From NCBI RefSeq assembly GCF_042653925.1, contig NZ_JBHSFQ010000002.1, forward strand, positions 372,001 through 436,000: a stretch of DNA of 64,000 nucleotides, in the 5' to 3' direction. The notes beneath the pieces are model-generated. The model saw only the letters and a list, made by a program, of their open reading frames with translations, had not been told where the DNA came from and searched no databases. This document shows, piece after piece, positions 16,409 to 25,429 of this stretch; the stretch's first letter is position 1; each line of letters begins with the position of its first letter. This DNA is from Nocardiopsis_B mangrovi. Lineage in GTDB: Bacteria > Actinomycetota > Actinomycetes > Streptosporangiales > Streptosporangiaceae. The position numbers and the translations under genes were made by a program.

Positions 16409-17200
16409 ATGCCGCTACCGCTCGCCCTGGCACTGTCCGACGGGGCCTTGGTGACCCTGCGTGCGGTCGCGCGCCGGGTCGGGATCACGCCACCCTCGAT
16501 CCACCGCCACTTCGCCGACCCGGCCACCGTCATGCTGGTCGTCATCCAGCGGGGCTTCGAGGAGTTGGACTCGATACCGGACGCAGCGCTGGACGCGGCC
16601 CCTGGCGATCCGCGCTCGCGCCTGTTCACGATCTGCTCGACGTACCTGGAGTTCGCGGACAGGTACCCCGGGCGCTACCGCACGATGTTCGGCGGCATCT
16701 GGAAGCGGGAACTGCGATCCTCGTCGGTGACCCAGCACGACCTGCACGCGATCGGTCAAGCGAGCAAGGAGCTGCTCGCCGACGCCGTCGGCCGCTGCGC
16801 GGCCGCGGGCATCTCGACCAGCACCGATCCGTGGGCCGATTCGGCGGCATTGTGGATGGGACTGCACGGGCTGGCCCACCAACGCTCCGCGGTGACGGGC
16901 AATTACTGGTGGCCGCCGGACATCGCCGAGCGCCTCGTCGTCTCGCTTGCGCGACTGACAGAGGACCGAGGCCCACCGCCGGGCCGGTCCCGTCGTGTGG
17001 CGATCGACGGTCCGCTGCGGGTCTGCGGGGGACGGTGTCGACGTTACGGATCGGGGCCTGTCGGCGAATCGGGCGTGCAATCGGTCGCCGGCCCGGACGC
17101 GCAACGGCGCGTCCTGCCGCGGGGCGCCTCCACGCCCCGCGTTGCTCTCATCCCGGCTCGGAGTCGGCGTAGACGAGGCTCAGTCCGGCCCGGGTGTTGA
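16409..17200 (+). CDS. TetR-family regulator, probably degraded at both ends
   Basis: From ATG 16409 the protein enters the HTH almost at once: GALVTLRAVARRVGITPPSIHRHFADPATVM, the typical TetR recognition helix region. The usual first helix and its lead are shortened to MPLPLALALS. A ligand domain follows (SRLFTICSTYLEFADRYPGRYRTMFGGIWKREL...WADSAALWMGLHGLAHQRSAV...DIAERLVVSLARL), about 190 residues, normal size. After residue 190 the frame continues into about 70 Arg/Gly-rich residues and overlaps the 3' end of the convergent LAL gene by 53 nt. A lost stop is the likely reason. It may still fold, but I would treat it as decaying. Confidence 0.6.
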   Translation: MPLPLALALSDGALVTLRAVARRVGITPPSIHRHFADPATVMLVVIQRGFEELDSIPDAALDAAPGDPRSRLFTICSTYLEFADRYPGRYRTMFGGIWKRELRSSSVTQHDLHAIGQASKELLADAVGRCAAAGISTSTDPWADSAALWMGLHGLAHQRSAVTGNYWWPPDIAERLVVSLARLTEDRGPPPGRSRRVAIDGPLRVCGGRCRRYGSGPVGESGVQSVAGPDAQRRVLPRGASTPRVALIPARSRRRRGSVRPGC

Positions 17201-19877
17201 TGCCCAGCTTGGCGTAGACGTTGCCGAGGTGGTGGCCCACGGTGCGGTGGCTGATCCGCAGCTTCGCGGCGATCTCGCGGTTGGTCAGCTGCTCCGCGGC
17301 CAACCGGGCGATGCGCTGTTCCTGGGCGGTGAGCCCACCGGTCTCCCCGGCCTCGGGGCTCCCACGGCGCCCCGGGGGGCCGGTGAGGTCCCACTCGCGC
17401 CGGGCGCGTCTGCGCAACGGCTCGGCCCCGAGGCGGTCGAACACCTCCAGGGCACCCCCGAGGTGGACGCGCGCGTCGGTGCGGCGACGGCCGCGCCGCA
17501 ACCACTCGCCGTAGAACAGCTGGACACGGGCGTGCAGGAGGGGCTGCGAGCGGGCGCCGGGCACCTCCAACGCGGTGCGGAAGGCACTCTCGGCACCCGG
17601 GCCACCGAGGAGCGCCTCGGCGGCGTGCGCGGCGGAGCGCGCCCACGGCGCTGCGGTGCGCCGCGCCCAGGCGTGGAGTCGGTGTACCCGCTCTTCTGCG
17701 ACGTCGTGCCGTCCCACGTGCACGGCCGCCTCGGCGGTGTCGAGTGCCGCCAGGAGCGCGAAGGTCGGGTGCGCCGCGCCGTGGCCCGGCTCGGCCAGGC
17801 GCATCAGCATCTCCAGTGCTTCCTCGGGGCGCTCGTGGAACAGGCTCGCCATACCGCGGATCCAGTAGGCCGCCGCACTCACCGCGCGCACACCCTGAGG
17901 GAGCGAGGTCCGCAAAACGTCGGCGGTGACCTCGGTGACCGTGCGCTCGTCGCCGCGCGCGGCGGCGAGCCAGCCCAGGCAGTTGCGGCAGTGGGCGGCG
18001 ACCTGGTCGGCGCCCACGTCCTGTGCCAGCCGCAGCCCTTCGGCCGCCGCGGACTCCGCATCCGTCCAGCGGCCCGCGAAGCTGTCCAGCGTCGCGGTAT
18101 GGGCCAGCACGCCGGCGAGGTCGGCGGGCTCCACACGCAGCCGAAGGCGCCGCGTCCGGCGGTGCAGGGCCTGCCCCATCGGCTCGTCGATGCCCCAGGC
18201 CAACGCCAGCGGTGACGGTGGAAGCAACCCCAGCGCCGTCGCCCGGGCCCGCACGACGACATCGTCGAAACCGGACCCACCCCCCGCCACACCGTCAGCC
18301 GGGTCGTCGCTCCAGCAGGCAAGGAGGGCGCCCAGCCCGGCGCGGTCGTCGGCGTCGAGTTCGAGGAGCGAGCCCAGAGCCGTGGCCCACAGGTCGTCGC
18401 GTCCCGCCGACCAGCCGGCGCGCATGGCGGTCGTGCCCAGCTCCAGTGCCGTAGGCGGGTCCGAGACCAGGTTCATGTCGGTGGTCAGATAGTGGTGGGC
18501 CAGCTCGGGTGTGCCGCGGGCGAACTCGATGACCCCCCGCAGGCCGTGGCTGCGCCGGGCGATGTGGGCCCCCGGGGCCAGCCGCTCGGCGTCGTCGAGG
18601 AGGCGCTGGGCGGTGGCCGCCCGGCCGGCGTCCCACGCCGCCCGGGCCGCGCCGGCCAGCCGCTGTGAGGCGTCGATCGGCGCGGGCGAGAGCTCGGCGG
18701 CCCGCCATAGCGCCCGTGCCGCCGCCATCGCGTCCCCGCGGAGGCGGGAGCGGGCCGCGGCCCGCTCGAGCAACGCCGCGACGTCCTCGTCGTGGTCGTA
18801 GGTCGCGGCGGCGAGGTGCCAGGCGCGGTCCTCTGCCTCCTCCGCCAGCACGGCGGCCAAGGCGCGGTGTGCCCGTCGCCGCGCCGCCGCACCGGCCCCC
18901 TCGTAGACGGCTCCGCGCACGATGGGGTGGCGGAACCCCACGCTGTCGTCCATCACGTGGAGCAGGCCCGCGTTGACGGTCTCCTCCCAGGCGGTGTCGT
19001 CGACCCCTGACGCGTTGCCGGCGCGCTGTAGTGTGCGTCGGTCGCCGTGTTCCTCGGCCGCGGCGAGCACGGTCAGCAGCTGCGCCGGGGGGCTGAGCGC
19101 CTCGATGGCGGCACGGAAGGCGCGCCGCAGGCGCGGGCCGACGGGTGGCCGCGCCCGGTCCGCGTGGTGGTGCTCGGCGTCAGCGGAGTCGCCGCCGGTA
19201 ACGGCCGGCTCCAGCAGCGCCAGTGGGTTGCCGCCCGCCTGATCGACGGTGTTGCGCACGGTGGCCTCGTCGGCGTCGGGGGCCATGGTCGCCACCAGGT
19301 GGCGCGCGCTCGCCTCGGTGAGGCCCTCGACGCGCATGCCGGGCGTGCCTTCCCAGGGCCGGGCGGCCGGGTCACTGTGGTCGGCGACGGCGACCACCAC
19401 GGGGTGGGCCCGCACGCGCCGCGCGACGATGCCCAGGCACAGCGCGGTGGCATCGTCGAGCCGCTGCGCGTCGTCCAGTGCGACGAGGACGGGCTGCTGC
19501 TGGGCGAGTTCGCAGAGCAGTGACAGCAGGGCCGCCCCGACCGCCAGCGGGTTGGCCGGCCCACCGCTGGACGCGAACGCGTCGCGCAGAGCCGGGAACC
19601 GGGTGCCGGCCGGGGACTCGATGCGGTCGGCCACCGGCCGCAGCAGTGCGTGCAGGCCCGCGTAGGGCAGGGTCGACTCGGTCCGTGCGGCCTGGTGGCT
19701 GAGCCGGAGGAAGTCCGCGGCCTGATCACGGAGGTGGTGCAGCAGAGCGGTCTTGCCGATACCCGGTTCGCCCCAGAGCACGAGCGCGCCACCGGCCCCG
19801 CTGCGGGCGCGCGAGACAAGCCCGTCGAGCACCGAGGTCTCCTCGCGACGACCGAACAACTCCACCGACGCCGTCAT
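17148..19877 (-). CDS. LAL-type (large ATP-binding LuxR) transcriptional regulator
   Basis: 909 residues. An N-terminal STAND ATPase carries FGRREE and Walker A WGEPGIGKTAL (about 35-45), with VLVALDDAQRLDDAT as Walker B. A long alpha-helical, TPR-like middle follows. The C-terminal LuxR HTH reads LTAQEQRIARLAAEQLTNREIAAKLRISHRTVGHHLGNVYAKLG. Regulators of this class sense a small molecule in the middle domain and activate catabolic or antibiotic genes. It is 7 nt downstream of the CPBP protease gene, so both are probably co-transcribed. Its targets are unknown and need not include the cluster at 35.7 kb. Confidence 0.88.
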   Translation of the reverse strand: MTASVELFGRREETSVLDGLVSRARSGAGGALVLWGEPGIGKTALLHHLRDQAADFLRLSHQAARTESTLPYAGLHALLRPVADRIESPAGTRFPALRDAFASSGGPANPLAVGAALLSLLCELAQQQPVLVALDDAQRLDDATALCLGIVARRVRAHPVVVAVADHSDPAARPWEGTPGMRVEGLTEASARHLVATMAPDADEATVRNTVDQAGGNPLALLEPAVTGGDSADAEHHHADRARPPVGPRLRRAFRAAIEALSPPAQLLTVLAAAEEHGDRRTLQRAGNASGVDDTAWEETVNAGLLHVMDDSVGFRHPIVRGAVYEGAGAAARRRAHRALAAVLAEEAEDRAWHLAAATYDHDEDVAALLERAAARSRLRGDAMAAARALWRAAELSPAPIDASQRLAGAARAAWDAGRAATAQRLLDDAERLAPGAHIARRSHGLRGVIEFARGTPELAHHYLTTDMNLVSDPPTALELGTTAMRAGWSAGRDDLWATALGSLLELDADDRAGLGALLACWSDDPADGVAGGGSGFDDVVVRARATALGLLPPSPLALAWGIDEPMGQALHRRTRRLRLRVEPADLAGVLAHTATLDSFAGRWTDAESAAAEGLRLAQDVGADQVAAHCRNCLGWLAAARGDERTVTEVTADVLRTSLPQGVRAVSAAAYWIRGMASLFHERPEEALEMLMRLAEPGHGAAHPTFALLAALDTAEAAVHVGRHDVAEERVHRLHAWARRTAAPWARSAAHAAEALLGGPGAESAFRTALEVPGARSQPLLHARVQLFYGEWLRRGRRRTDARVHLGGALEVFDRLGAEPLRRRARREWDLTGPPGRRGSPEAGETGGLTAQEQRIARLAAEQLTNREIAAKLRISHRTVGHHLGNVYAKLGINTRAGLSLVYADSEPG

Positions 19878-19884
19878 CGTCTGG

Positions 19885-20859
19885 TCACACCCGCCCGGAG
19901 TGTGGCTCCGCGGGGGTCAGGGCCGGTCCCGATCCGCGCGTGCGCCACCACACCACCGCCGTGACGGCGACGACGCCGGCGCAGAGCACGAGCAGGGCGG
20001 CCGACCCGGTACCCGCCGAGCGGTCGAGCGCGGGGGTCGGGTCGGCGTGCAGGACCGTGGCGACAAGGGCGGCGAGCGTGTTGTGCAGAGCGTGGACGAC
20101 GACCGCGACCTCGATGCCGCCGGTGCGCCAGGTGATGACGGCCAGGCTGACGGAGAGCGTGAAGGTCCAGAGCATGAACCACGGATCGGTCGAGAGGTGG
20201 ACGCCCGTGAACATCAGCCCGGAGACGACCGCACCCAGGGCCAGCGCCGTGCGCGGCCCGCGCGCCCAGCTCCCGGCGACCCGGAACACGAGCCCGCGGA
20301 AACCGTACTCCTCACCCGCCGCCTGGAGAGGCGTCAGCAGGAGGCCGGCGGCGAAGACCGTGAGGAGCGTGGCGGTGGACCAGTCGACGTCCCGCAAGGG
20401 CATGACGGCCGGGCCGATGAGCGAGAGGAACAGCCAGAAGGGGCCGACGTAGAGGATCGCCCGGCCGAACAGGTCGAACCGGAATTGCGACACCACGGAG
20501 TGCAGCGAAGGGCCGCGCACGCCGTAGAGCCACCGTTGGATGAGGATGCTCCACGGGATGAGCAGGGCGATCGAGACCAGGTTCGCGGAGAGGAAGAGCG
20601 GTGTGTAGTCGGTGCCGCCGAAGGTCGGGTTGGTGTTGCCCATCTGCGCGTCGATGAAGGCGGCACCCACGGCGAGAACGAGCTGGGAGGCGAACAGCCC
20701 GGCCACCAGGAGTGCGATCGCGAGGACGCCGCGTCCGATGCGGCGCTTCTCACCGGCGAGGACGCGGTGGTACTCGACACCGGGCGGGATCCGGGGAGCC
20801 GACCGGCCGGCGGGCTGTGCGGGGGGCGATGCGGAGAAGGTCAGGCCGTCGCTGTTCAT
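19885..20859 (-). CDS. CPBP-family intramembrane glutamic endopeptidase
   Basis: 324 residues with about eight hydrophobic helices. The CPBP (CAAX protease and bacteriocin-processing) motifs are present: EEYGFRG (Glu183, Glu184, Arg188), FTGVHL (His221) and HALHN (His256, Asn260). In bacteria these proteases serve in peptide maturation, immunity to self-made bacteriocins or membrane stress signalling. It precedes the LAL regulator in the same transcript, suggesting a sensing or processing role linked to that regulator. Two TGACA/TGTCA palindromes lie just upstream of its start. Confidence 0.85.
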   Translation of the reverse strand: MNSDGLTFSASPPAQPAGRSAPRIPPGVEYHRVLAGEKRRIGRGVLAIALLVAGLFASQLVLAVGAAFIDAQMGNTNPTFGGTDYTPLFLSANLVSIALLIPWSILIQRWLYGVRGPSLHSVVSQFRFDLFGRAILYVGPFWLFLSLIGPAVMPLRDVDWSTATLLTVFAAGLLLTPLQAAGEEYGFRGLVFRVAGSWARGPRTALALGAVVSGLMFTGVHLSTDPWFMLWTFTLSVSLAVITWRTGGIEVAVVVHALHNTLAALVATVLHADPTPALDRSAGTGSAALLVLCAGVVAVTAVVWWRTRGSGPALTPAEPHSGRV

Positions 20860-21385
20860 GCCTCGAACCTAGGTAGGGGGCGGAGCGTGACAGAGTGTCA
20901 CCGATCACGGGTTTTCTCGCGCTTCCGCACGAGGCGGCCATGACATCTGTCATGCCGCCGGGCTCCACCGACCGGGACCGCCCTGCGTGTGGCGATGGCC
21001 GTGGGCACCACCGCCTCGCGCATCCCGGGCAGCACGGTGTCGGATGTGCGGATCGGACGTGCGGCTCAGCCGTTGCCGCGCCTCCGCCATCGGGTGGCGT
21101 CGGGCGAAGTCGCGGACGAGGGTGCGGCTTGGCGATCCGCTCGTGGTACGACGAGCAGGTCCGGCCCCGGTTGCTCGACCATGCCCGCTTGCCGCACCGG
21201 CTGGGCCGGTCCGCGGCCGGCGCCCGTGGTCAGGCGCAGCCTGAGTCTCATCGGGTGTCCGCGGTTCACCGTGCCCCGCCACAGGTCGGTGTGCGTTCAT
21301 GGCTCAAGGCTGGACGACGACACACCTTGGGCAAAGAGGAAATGACCTCCTCTGCAACCATGACACGCTCTGTTATCCTGACCGA
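20860..21385. other. Gene-free spacer between CPBP and HxlR genes
   Basis: 526 nt without a credible gene. Near the CPBP start are two palindromes (listed separately). Before the HxlR start is TTATCC at 21373 with TGACAC upstream, a possible promoter. Several short open frames here are Arg/Pro-rich and look non-coding; a decayed gene is possible but I cannot name it. Confidence 0.4.
20887..20953. promoter_or_regulatory. Two TGACA-TGTCA palindromes, candidate operators
   Basis: GTGACA-GAG-TGTCAC at 20887-20901 and ATGACA-TC-TGTCAT at 20940-20953 share TGACA/TGTCA half-sites. The first is 27 nt upstream of the CPBP start codon. They could bind the LAL or HxlR regulators that flank the region. 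Confidence 0.45.
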
Positions 21386-21769
21386 ATGTCCGGCTTTCGA
21401 CCTATCGACGGATCCGCCGCTCCATCCGGCCAGAGCCCCCCGGACGTCGACTATGAACACATCGACGACGACGTGTGCCGCAGCTTCCAGCGCTCGATCG
21501 AGGTCGTCGGCAAGAAATGGACCGCTTCGGTACTCCTGGCGGCGATGCGGGGAGCACGCAGGTTCGTCGAGTACCGCTCGCGGATCACCGGAATCTCGAA
21601 CCAGCTGCTGTCCCAGCGACTTCGGGAACTGGAGGGCCACCGACTGATCGAGCGGGTCGTGGTGCCGACGGCGCCCGTGCAGATCCTCTACCGGCCCACC
21701 GAACGAGGCGCCGGCTTGATGCGTGTTCTGCACCCACTCGTCGAGTGGAGCGCCGAGAACGACGGCTGA
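21386..21769 (+). CDS. HxlR-family winged-helix regulator
   Basis: 127 residues. The core reads CRSFQRSIEVVGKKWTASVLLAAMRGARRFVEYRSRITGISNQLLSQRLRELEGHRLIERVV, the HxlR pattern: one Cys before the first helix, W in the KW motif, and the SRITGIS...LSQRLREL recognition region. It ends with YRPTERGAGLMRVLHPLVEWS. ATG 21386 is preferred because the upstream reading is low-quality. Members often sense aldehydes or quinones and repress nearby oxidoreductases. The convergent MBL/alcohol dehydrogenase operon is a plausible target. Confidence 0.85.
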   Translation: MSGFRPIDGSAAPSGQSPPDVDYEHIDDDVCRSFQRSIEVVGKKWTASVLLAAMRGARRFVEYRSRITGISNQLLSQRLRELEGHRLIERVVVPTAPVQILYRPTERGAGLMRVLHPLVEWSAENDG

Positions 21770-21965
21770 AGCTTCGCCTCGGCGAGGGATCGCCGTAAGA
21801 TGCCGGATTCCCGGAAGACCCGGTCCGTCGATCCGGCTCACCCGTGGGCGCGGTTGGCCGCGCACGCCGCCGAGGCGCTGCCGCACCTTGTTGCGGCAGT
21901 GAGCGGTGTGGCGGACCCGCCTGGTCCACCACACCGCTCATCTGGTCATACCGCTCAGGACGGCA

Positions 21966-23048
21966 TCAGGTCTGGAAGGCCGGGGGGTTCTCCCCGCGCA
22001 AGCGGTAATCGGGGCGGGGCCTTTCCAGCCGGATCGACTCCAGCACGGTGTACGCGTGGTATTTGGTCTGGGTGGTGGCACCTGCGAGCCGCTCCCACCA
22101 GAGCCGGCCGTCGCCGGTCCTCTTCTCCAGGACGTGCCGGGTGGTGTAGTTCGCCATGGAGCTGATCCAGTTCTCGGTGCCGACGAAGACCCGGTTCTGG
22201 CCGACCTCGCCCAGGATGTCGACGAGCGCGTCCGAGCGGCTGAACCGCTCGACCGCCGCGGTCGCCCCCTCGAGCACGTCGGCGAAGTACTCCACGCACA
22301 GTTTCACCTGCTCGTAGGTGCCGTAGTGCATGTGGTGCCCGCCGACGAAGAAGTCGAAGTCGTAGCCGAGGATCTGCTCATGCGCCTCGTACCAGCCGGA
22401 GATGTTCTGCGAGGCGTCGCAGTGCATGAACGTGACGGAACCCGGGCTCAGGATGTCCACGGCGGTGAGCACCTTCTGCTGCGGTGCGTAGATGAAGATG
22501 TTGCCCGGGCAGTGGTTCTCGCCCTTGTAGGACAGATGCAGGCGCACCCCGCCCACGTCGAGGACGTACTCGTCGTCGAACGTCAGTGTCGGCACGGGGC
22601 GCTTGGGGTCGGGGAACCGCTCCAGGAGTTCCTTGGTGATGCGGTGGGCGACGATCTCGACGGCGGGACCGTAGACGGAGGCCGCGCCGATGTGGTCGGC
22701 GTGCCAGTGGCTGTAGATCACGTGGGTCACCGGCCGGTCGGTGACCTCCTCGATCGCCGCCAGCATGTTCTCGCCCAGCGTCGGCGGTGCGTCGATCGCG
22801 ACCACGCCGTCATCGGTCACCACGAAGGCGGCGTCATAGCCGGCGCTGGTGACCCAGTAGAAGCCGTCGCGCAATTCCTCGACGTGATAGCCGTACGTCT
22901 GAAAGCGCTCACTCTGCAGGTAAGGCGGGTAGTATCCCTCAGGGTCCGGCGGGTCCTCCGCCCCGACCCGGGGAAACCCGTAGTGGTCGATTCCGAAGAA
23001 ACCGGGAGTGTTCTCGACGCTGATGGGTTTTTGAACGTTAGGGCACAT
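21966..23048 (-). CDS. MBL-fold metallo-hydrolase
   Basis: 360 residues. The metallo-beta-lactamase zinc motif is intact, SHWHADHIG (His114, His116, Asp118, His119), with a later ligand in ENHCPGNIFIY and VGGHHMHYG. About 55 N-terminal residues precede the usual fold and a C-terminal helical extension of about 100 residues follows the core, which resembles the alkylsulfatase/quinohemoprotein-associated MBL group more than lactonases. No signal peptide is seen, so it is cytoplasmic. It lies 65 nt downstream of an aryl-alcohol dehydrogenase in the same direction, so a role in hydrolysing a product of that oxidation is likely; the substrate is unknown. Confidence 0.8.
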   Translation of the reverse strand: MCPNVQKPISVENTPGFFGIDHYGFPRVGAEDPPDPEGYYPPYLQSERFQTYGYHVEELRDGFYWVTSAGYDAAFVVTDDGVVAIDAPPTLGENMLAAIEEVTDRPVTHVIYSHWHADHIGAASVYGPAVEIVAHRITKELLERFPDPKRPVPTLTFDDEYVLDVGGVRLHLSYKGENHCPGNIFIYAPQQKVLTAVDILSPGSVTFMHCDASQNISGWYEAHEQILGYDFDFFVGGHHMHYGTYEQVKLCVEYFADVLEGATAAVERFSRSDALVDILGEVGQNRVFVGTENWISSMANYTTRHVLEKRTGDGRLWWERLAGATTQTKYHAYTVLESIRLERPRPDYRLRGENPPAFQT

Positions 23049-23113
23049 CGACGGGCTACCTGTTCTTTTCTGTCCGATATCGTGTTTCGCGGGTTCGGTC
23101 GCGTCGATCGGGC

Positions 23114-24223
23114 TTACCCCGTGAATCTGAGGACCGCCTTGGTGGTGCGGCCCGCGCTTGAATCCTCGAACGCGGTGTTGATGTCGGAGAATTCGTAGAA
23201 GGACAGCAGGCGGTCGATCGGGAATCGGCCCGCTCGGTAGAGCCGGGCGAGTTCGTTGATCAGCAGCGGCGAGACGGCGTCTCCCTGGATGATGCCCTGC
23301 AACGATTGGCCCACGGTGAGCCTGCCTGCGTCGACCACCGCACCCGCGCCTTCATGGAACGCCACGAAGCCGAACTTGCCCATCGGCGCCAGGGCGCCCA
23401 CCCCCGCGTCGAGGTTCTCCTTCCGGCCGCTGGTGTCGAGCACGTACTCCAGGCCGCGCCCCTCGATCGCGCGAAGCGCGCCGGTCGGATCCTCGACCCG
23501 GGTGGGGTCGACGGTGTGCGTCGCTCCCAGGTCGCGTGCGAGTTCGAGCCGATCGGCGTCGATGTCGACGGCGACGATGGTGGTCGCGCCCGCGACGCGC
23601 GCCGCCATGACCGCCGCCATGCCCACGGCGCCCACGCCGAACACCGCGAAGGACGCCCCCGCCGGAACGGCGAGGGCCTTGAGCACGGCCCCCGCGCCCG
23701 TCTGCAGCCCGCAGCCCAACGGAGCCATGACTTCGAGGGGCAGGTCCGGCGGGACCCTGATCGTGTTGCGCTGGTGAGTGAGGGCGTAGGTGGAGAAGGA
23801 GGACTGGCCGAAGAAGTGGCCGTGGGGCCCGGGACCGCCGGCGACGCGCAGGCCGTTCGAGCCGTCCAGGCGGGCACCCGCGAAATTCGCCGCCCAGACG
23901 TCGTCGCAGTAGGCCGCGTGCCCGGAGGAGCACGGCTTGCAGCGGCCGCACGAGTGGTAGGACAGGACGACGTGGTCACCGGGCTTCACGGAGGTGACGG
24001 CGCTCCCCGCGCGTTCGACGATTCCCGCGCCCTCGTGCCCCAGCACGACCGGCAACGGGGTCGCCATTCGCTGCGACCGCACGTGGGCGTCGGTCGCGCA
24101 GATTCCGGTCGCGACCATGCGGACGAGTACCTCGTCGGGTCGGGGGTCTTCGATCTCGATGTCGCGGAACTCGAACGGCCCGTCTTTCTTTTCGACGACA
24201 GCGGCCCGCGCGGACGTGGTCAT
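23114..24223 (-). CDS. Zinc-dependent aryl-alcohol dehydrogenase family protein
   Basis: 369 residues of the medium-chain dehydrogenase family. Catalytic zinc ligands are Cys42 (GICATDAH), His63-Glu64 (LGHEGAG) and the Cys of LGCGLQTGAGA. The structural zinc lobe has all four cysteines (Cys92, 95, 98 and 106). The Rossmann motif is VFGVGAVGMAAVMAA. The LGCGLQTGAGAVLKAL segment is typical of benzyl-alcohol/aryl-alcohol dehydrogenases (XylB-like). It oxidises an alcohol to an aldehyde with NAD. It is first in a two-gene operon with the MBL-fold protein. Together with the aldehyde and benzoylformate genes at 1.9-5.1 kb it suggests an aromatic-compound lifestyle. Confidence 0.82.
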   Translation of the reverse strand: MTTSARAAVVEKKDGPFEFRDIEIEDPRPDEVLVRMVATGICATDAHVRSQRMATPLPVVLGHEGAGIVERAGSAVTSVKPGDHVVLSYHSCGRCKPCSSGHAAYCDDVWAANFAGARLDGSNGLRVAGGPGPHGHFFGQSSFSTYALTHQRNTIRVPPDLPLEVMAPLGCGLQTGAGAVLKALAVPAGASFAVFGVGAVGMAAVMAARVAGATTIVAVDIDADRLELARDLGATHTVDPTRVEDPTGALRAIEGRGLEYVLDTSGRKENLDAGVGALAPMGKFGFVAFHEGAGAVVDAGRLTVGQSLQGIIQGDAVSPLLINELARLYRAGRFPIDRLLSFYEFSDINTAFEDSSAGRTTKAVLRFTG

Positions 24224-24505
24224 GCGGCATCGGCCTCACGCGAGGCGCCGCCGGCGAAACAAAGACGACCGAGGACGGAGGACATCAACGGCTCCCAGAT
24301 CGGGGGTTTCGGGCACGTAGGGCCCTCGAGCGGGTCCGAACCTACGGCAGCCGACCGCGTCCGCGGATCGGTAGCCATATCGGTCACGGCAGGGAAGCCG
24401 CCGCAAGGACTCCACCCGCGGTCGGCCCGATCCGGACACCCGCCTTCGCCGGCAACCCGCCGTCAGCGGGTAGGGATAGGCACCCACCCTGGGAGGTGCC
24501 TTGCA

Positions 24506-24931
24506 GTGGGCCTGGGAATACTCCTGATCCTCTTCGGTATCGGATGCTTCGCCTACGCCTTCAAAGACGAGCTCGCCGAGTTCCTGGCGGACGACGGTCC
24601 GTTGAGCCTCCTGGTACACGCCCTGGCGGGCGCTGCCATAGGGGGCCTGGCCACAATGGGCGTCATCACCTTCCTTGAGACGCCGGAGGGCCAGGAATTC
24701 CTGGCTGCCCTTGCAGAGCTCGTGGAAATCGTCTTCACCGTGGTCATCTACATCGTCGTGGCGGGGGTCGTCATCGGCATTCTCATAGCGATAAATGACG
24801 ACGGTTCGAGCCCACCGAGGCGCGGTGGGAGCGAGGGCACGGGGTACTACCGCAGGTCCTCCGATGACGGAGGATGGGCCGGCGACGGGGGTGACGGCGG
24901 CGACGGTGGGGGCGGAGACGGCGGAGGATGA
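24506..24931 (+). CDS. Small membrane protein with a Gly/Asp-rich tail
   Basis: 141 residues, starting at GTG 24506 behind GGGAGG (24491-24496). Hydrophobic segments are visible at the start (GLGILLILFGIGCFAYAF), in the middle (LLVHALAGAAIGGLATMGVITFL) and near residue 80 (IVFTVVIYIVVAGVVIGILIAI). The last 35 residues are repetitive and polar (GGWAGDGGDGGDGGGGDGGG). No family is recognised. The tail resembles low-complexity ends of uncharacterised actinobacterial membrane proteins. It stands alone, divergent from the alcohol dehydrogenase gene. Confidence 0.65.
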   Translation: MGLGILLILFGIGCFAYAFKDELAEFLADDGPLSLLVHALAGAAIGGLATMGVITFLETPEGQEFLAALAELVEIVFTVVIYIVVAGVVIGILIAINDDGSSPPRRGGSEGTGYYRRSSDDGGWAGDGGDGGDGGGGDGGG

Positions 24932-25063
24932 GGACTTCCGACCGGTTCTCCCCGAGGCTTTGGAGGTGCGCAAAGGGATATTCGGCAAGGGCCGGCACGA
25001 CGCGTTGCCGGCCGCCATCCAATTGCCGCGAATGTCGCGTGGAGATCACGGTCAAGCAGGACA

Positions 25064-25360
25064 CTAGCCCTGCGCCTGGCGAAGCTTCTCCCTGAGCCAG
25101 TCGGAGATCGCGTCGTCGTCCCGGGGGAACTTCCCTAGCTCGAAGGCATGGTTTTCCGGCGACGGAGAAATCGGGTGGACCCCCAACTCCTTTTCGTAAT
25201 GGAATTCCGCCTTGAAATCTCCCGGCCTGGTCACCGAAATCGACATGGCGAGCCACGCCCCCTTGCCCTCCTGGTACATCTCAACCTTGAGGAGCTTGGC
25301 CTTCTTGTCGACAGAGCGCGGGTGGCGCTTCCGCTCCGTCTCTCTCACCACGGTTCCCAT
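25064..25360 (-). CDS. Small soluble protein, YezG/DUF600-type immunity-like (tentative)
   Basis: 98 residues. The second half (MYQEGKGAWLAMSISVTRPG, then FKAEFHYEKELGVHPISPSP, then ELGKFPRDDDAISDWLREKL) follows the pattern of YezG-like immunity proteins that neutralise LXG/polymorphic toxins: a beta strand ending SITRPG-like, an acidic Y-rich segment, and a FPRD...WL ending. The N-terminus is shorter and more basic than I would expect for the full family, so the gene may be truncated. No toxin gene is nearby. The assignment rests on pattern memory only. Confidence 0.45.
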   Translation of the reverse strand: MGTVVRETERKRHPRSVDKKAKLLKVEMYQEGKGAWLAMSISVTRPGDFKAEFHYEKELGVHPISPSPENHAFELGKFPRDDDAISDWLREKLRQAQG

Positions 25361-25429
25361 CTTTCTCGACGAGATCCGCGCTCTTGGCCCAGGATCCGTG
25401 GTCCTGATACTCGGCAGTGGGATCTCGGC

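Noticed and set aside
13348..17200. Searched for a second copy of the tRNA 3' end as an attR site
   Set aside because: No convincing repeat of the T-arm/acceptor sequence was found downstream, so an intact integrated element cannot be delimited.
20950..21300. Possible gene on the minus strand between CPBP and HxlR
   Set aside because: Low-complexity Arg/His/Pro/Gly composition, no family pattern, no ribosome site.
23114..24223. S-(hydroxymethyl)mycothiol dehydrogenase with its MBL partner
   Set aside because: The neighbouring MBL protein is much longer than the mycothiol-linked one and the LGCGLQTGAGA segment fits aryl-alcohol dehydrogenases better.
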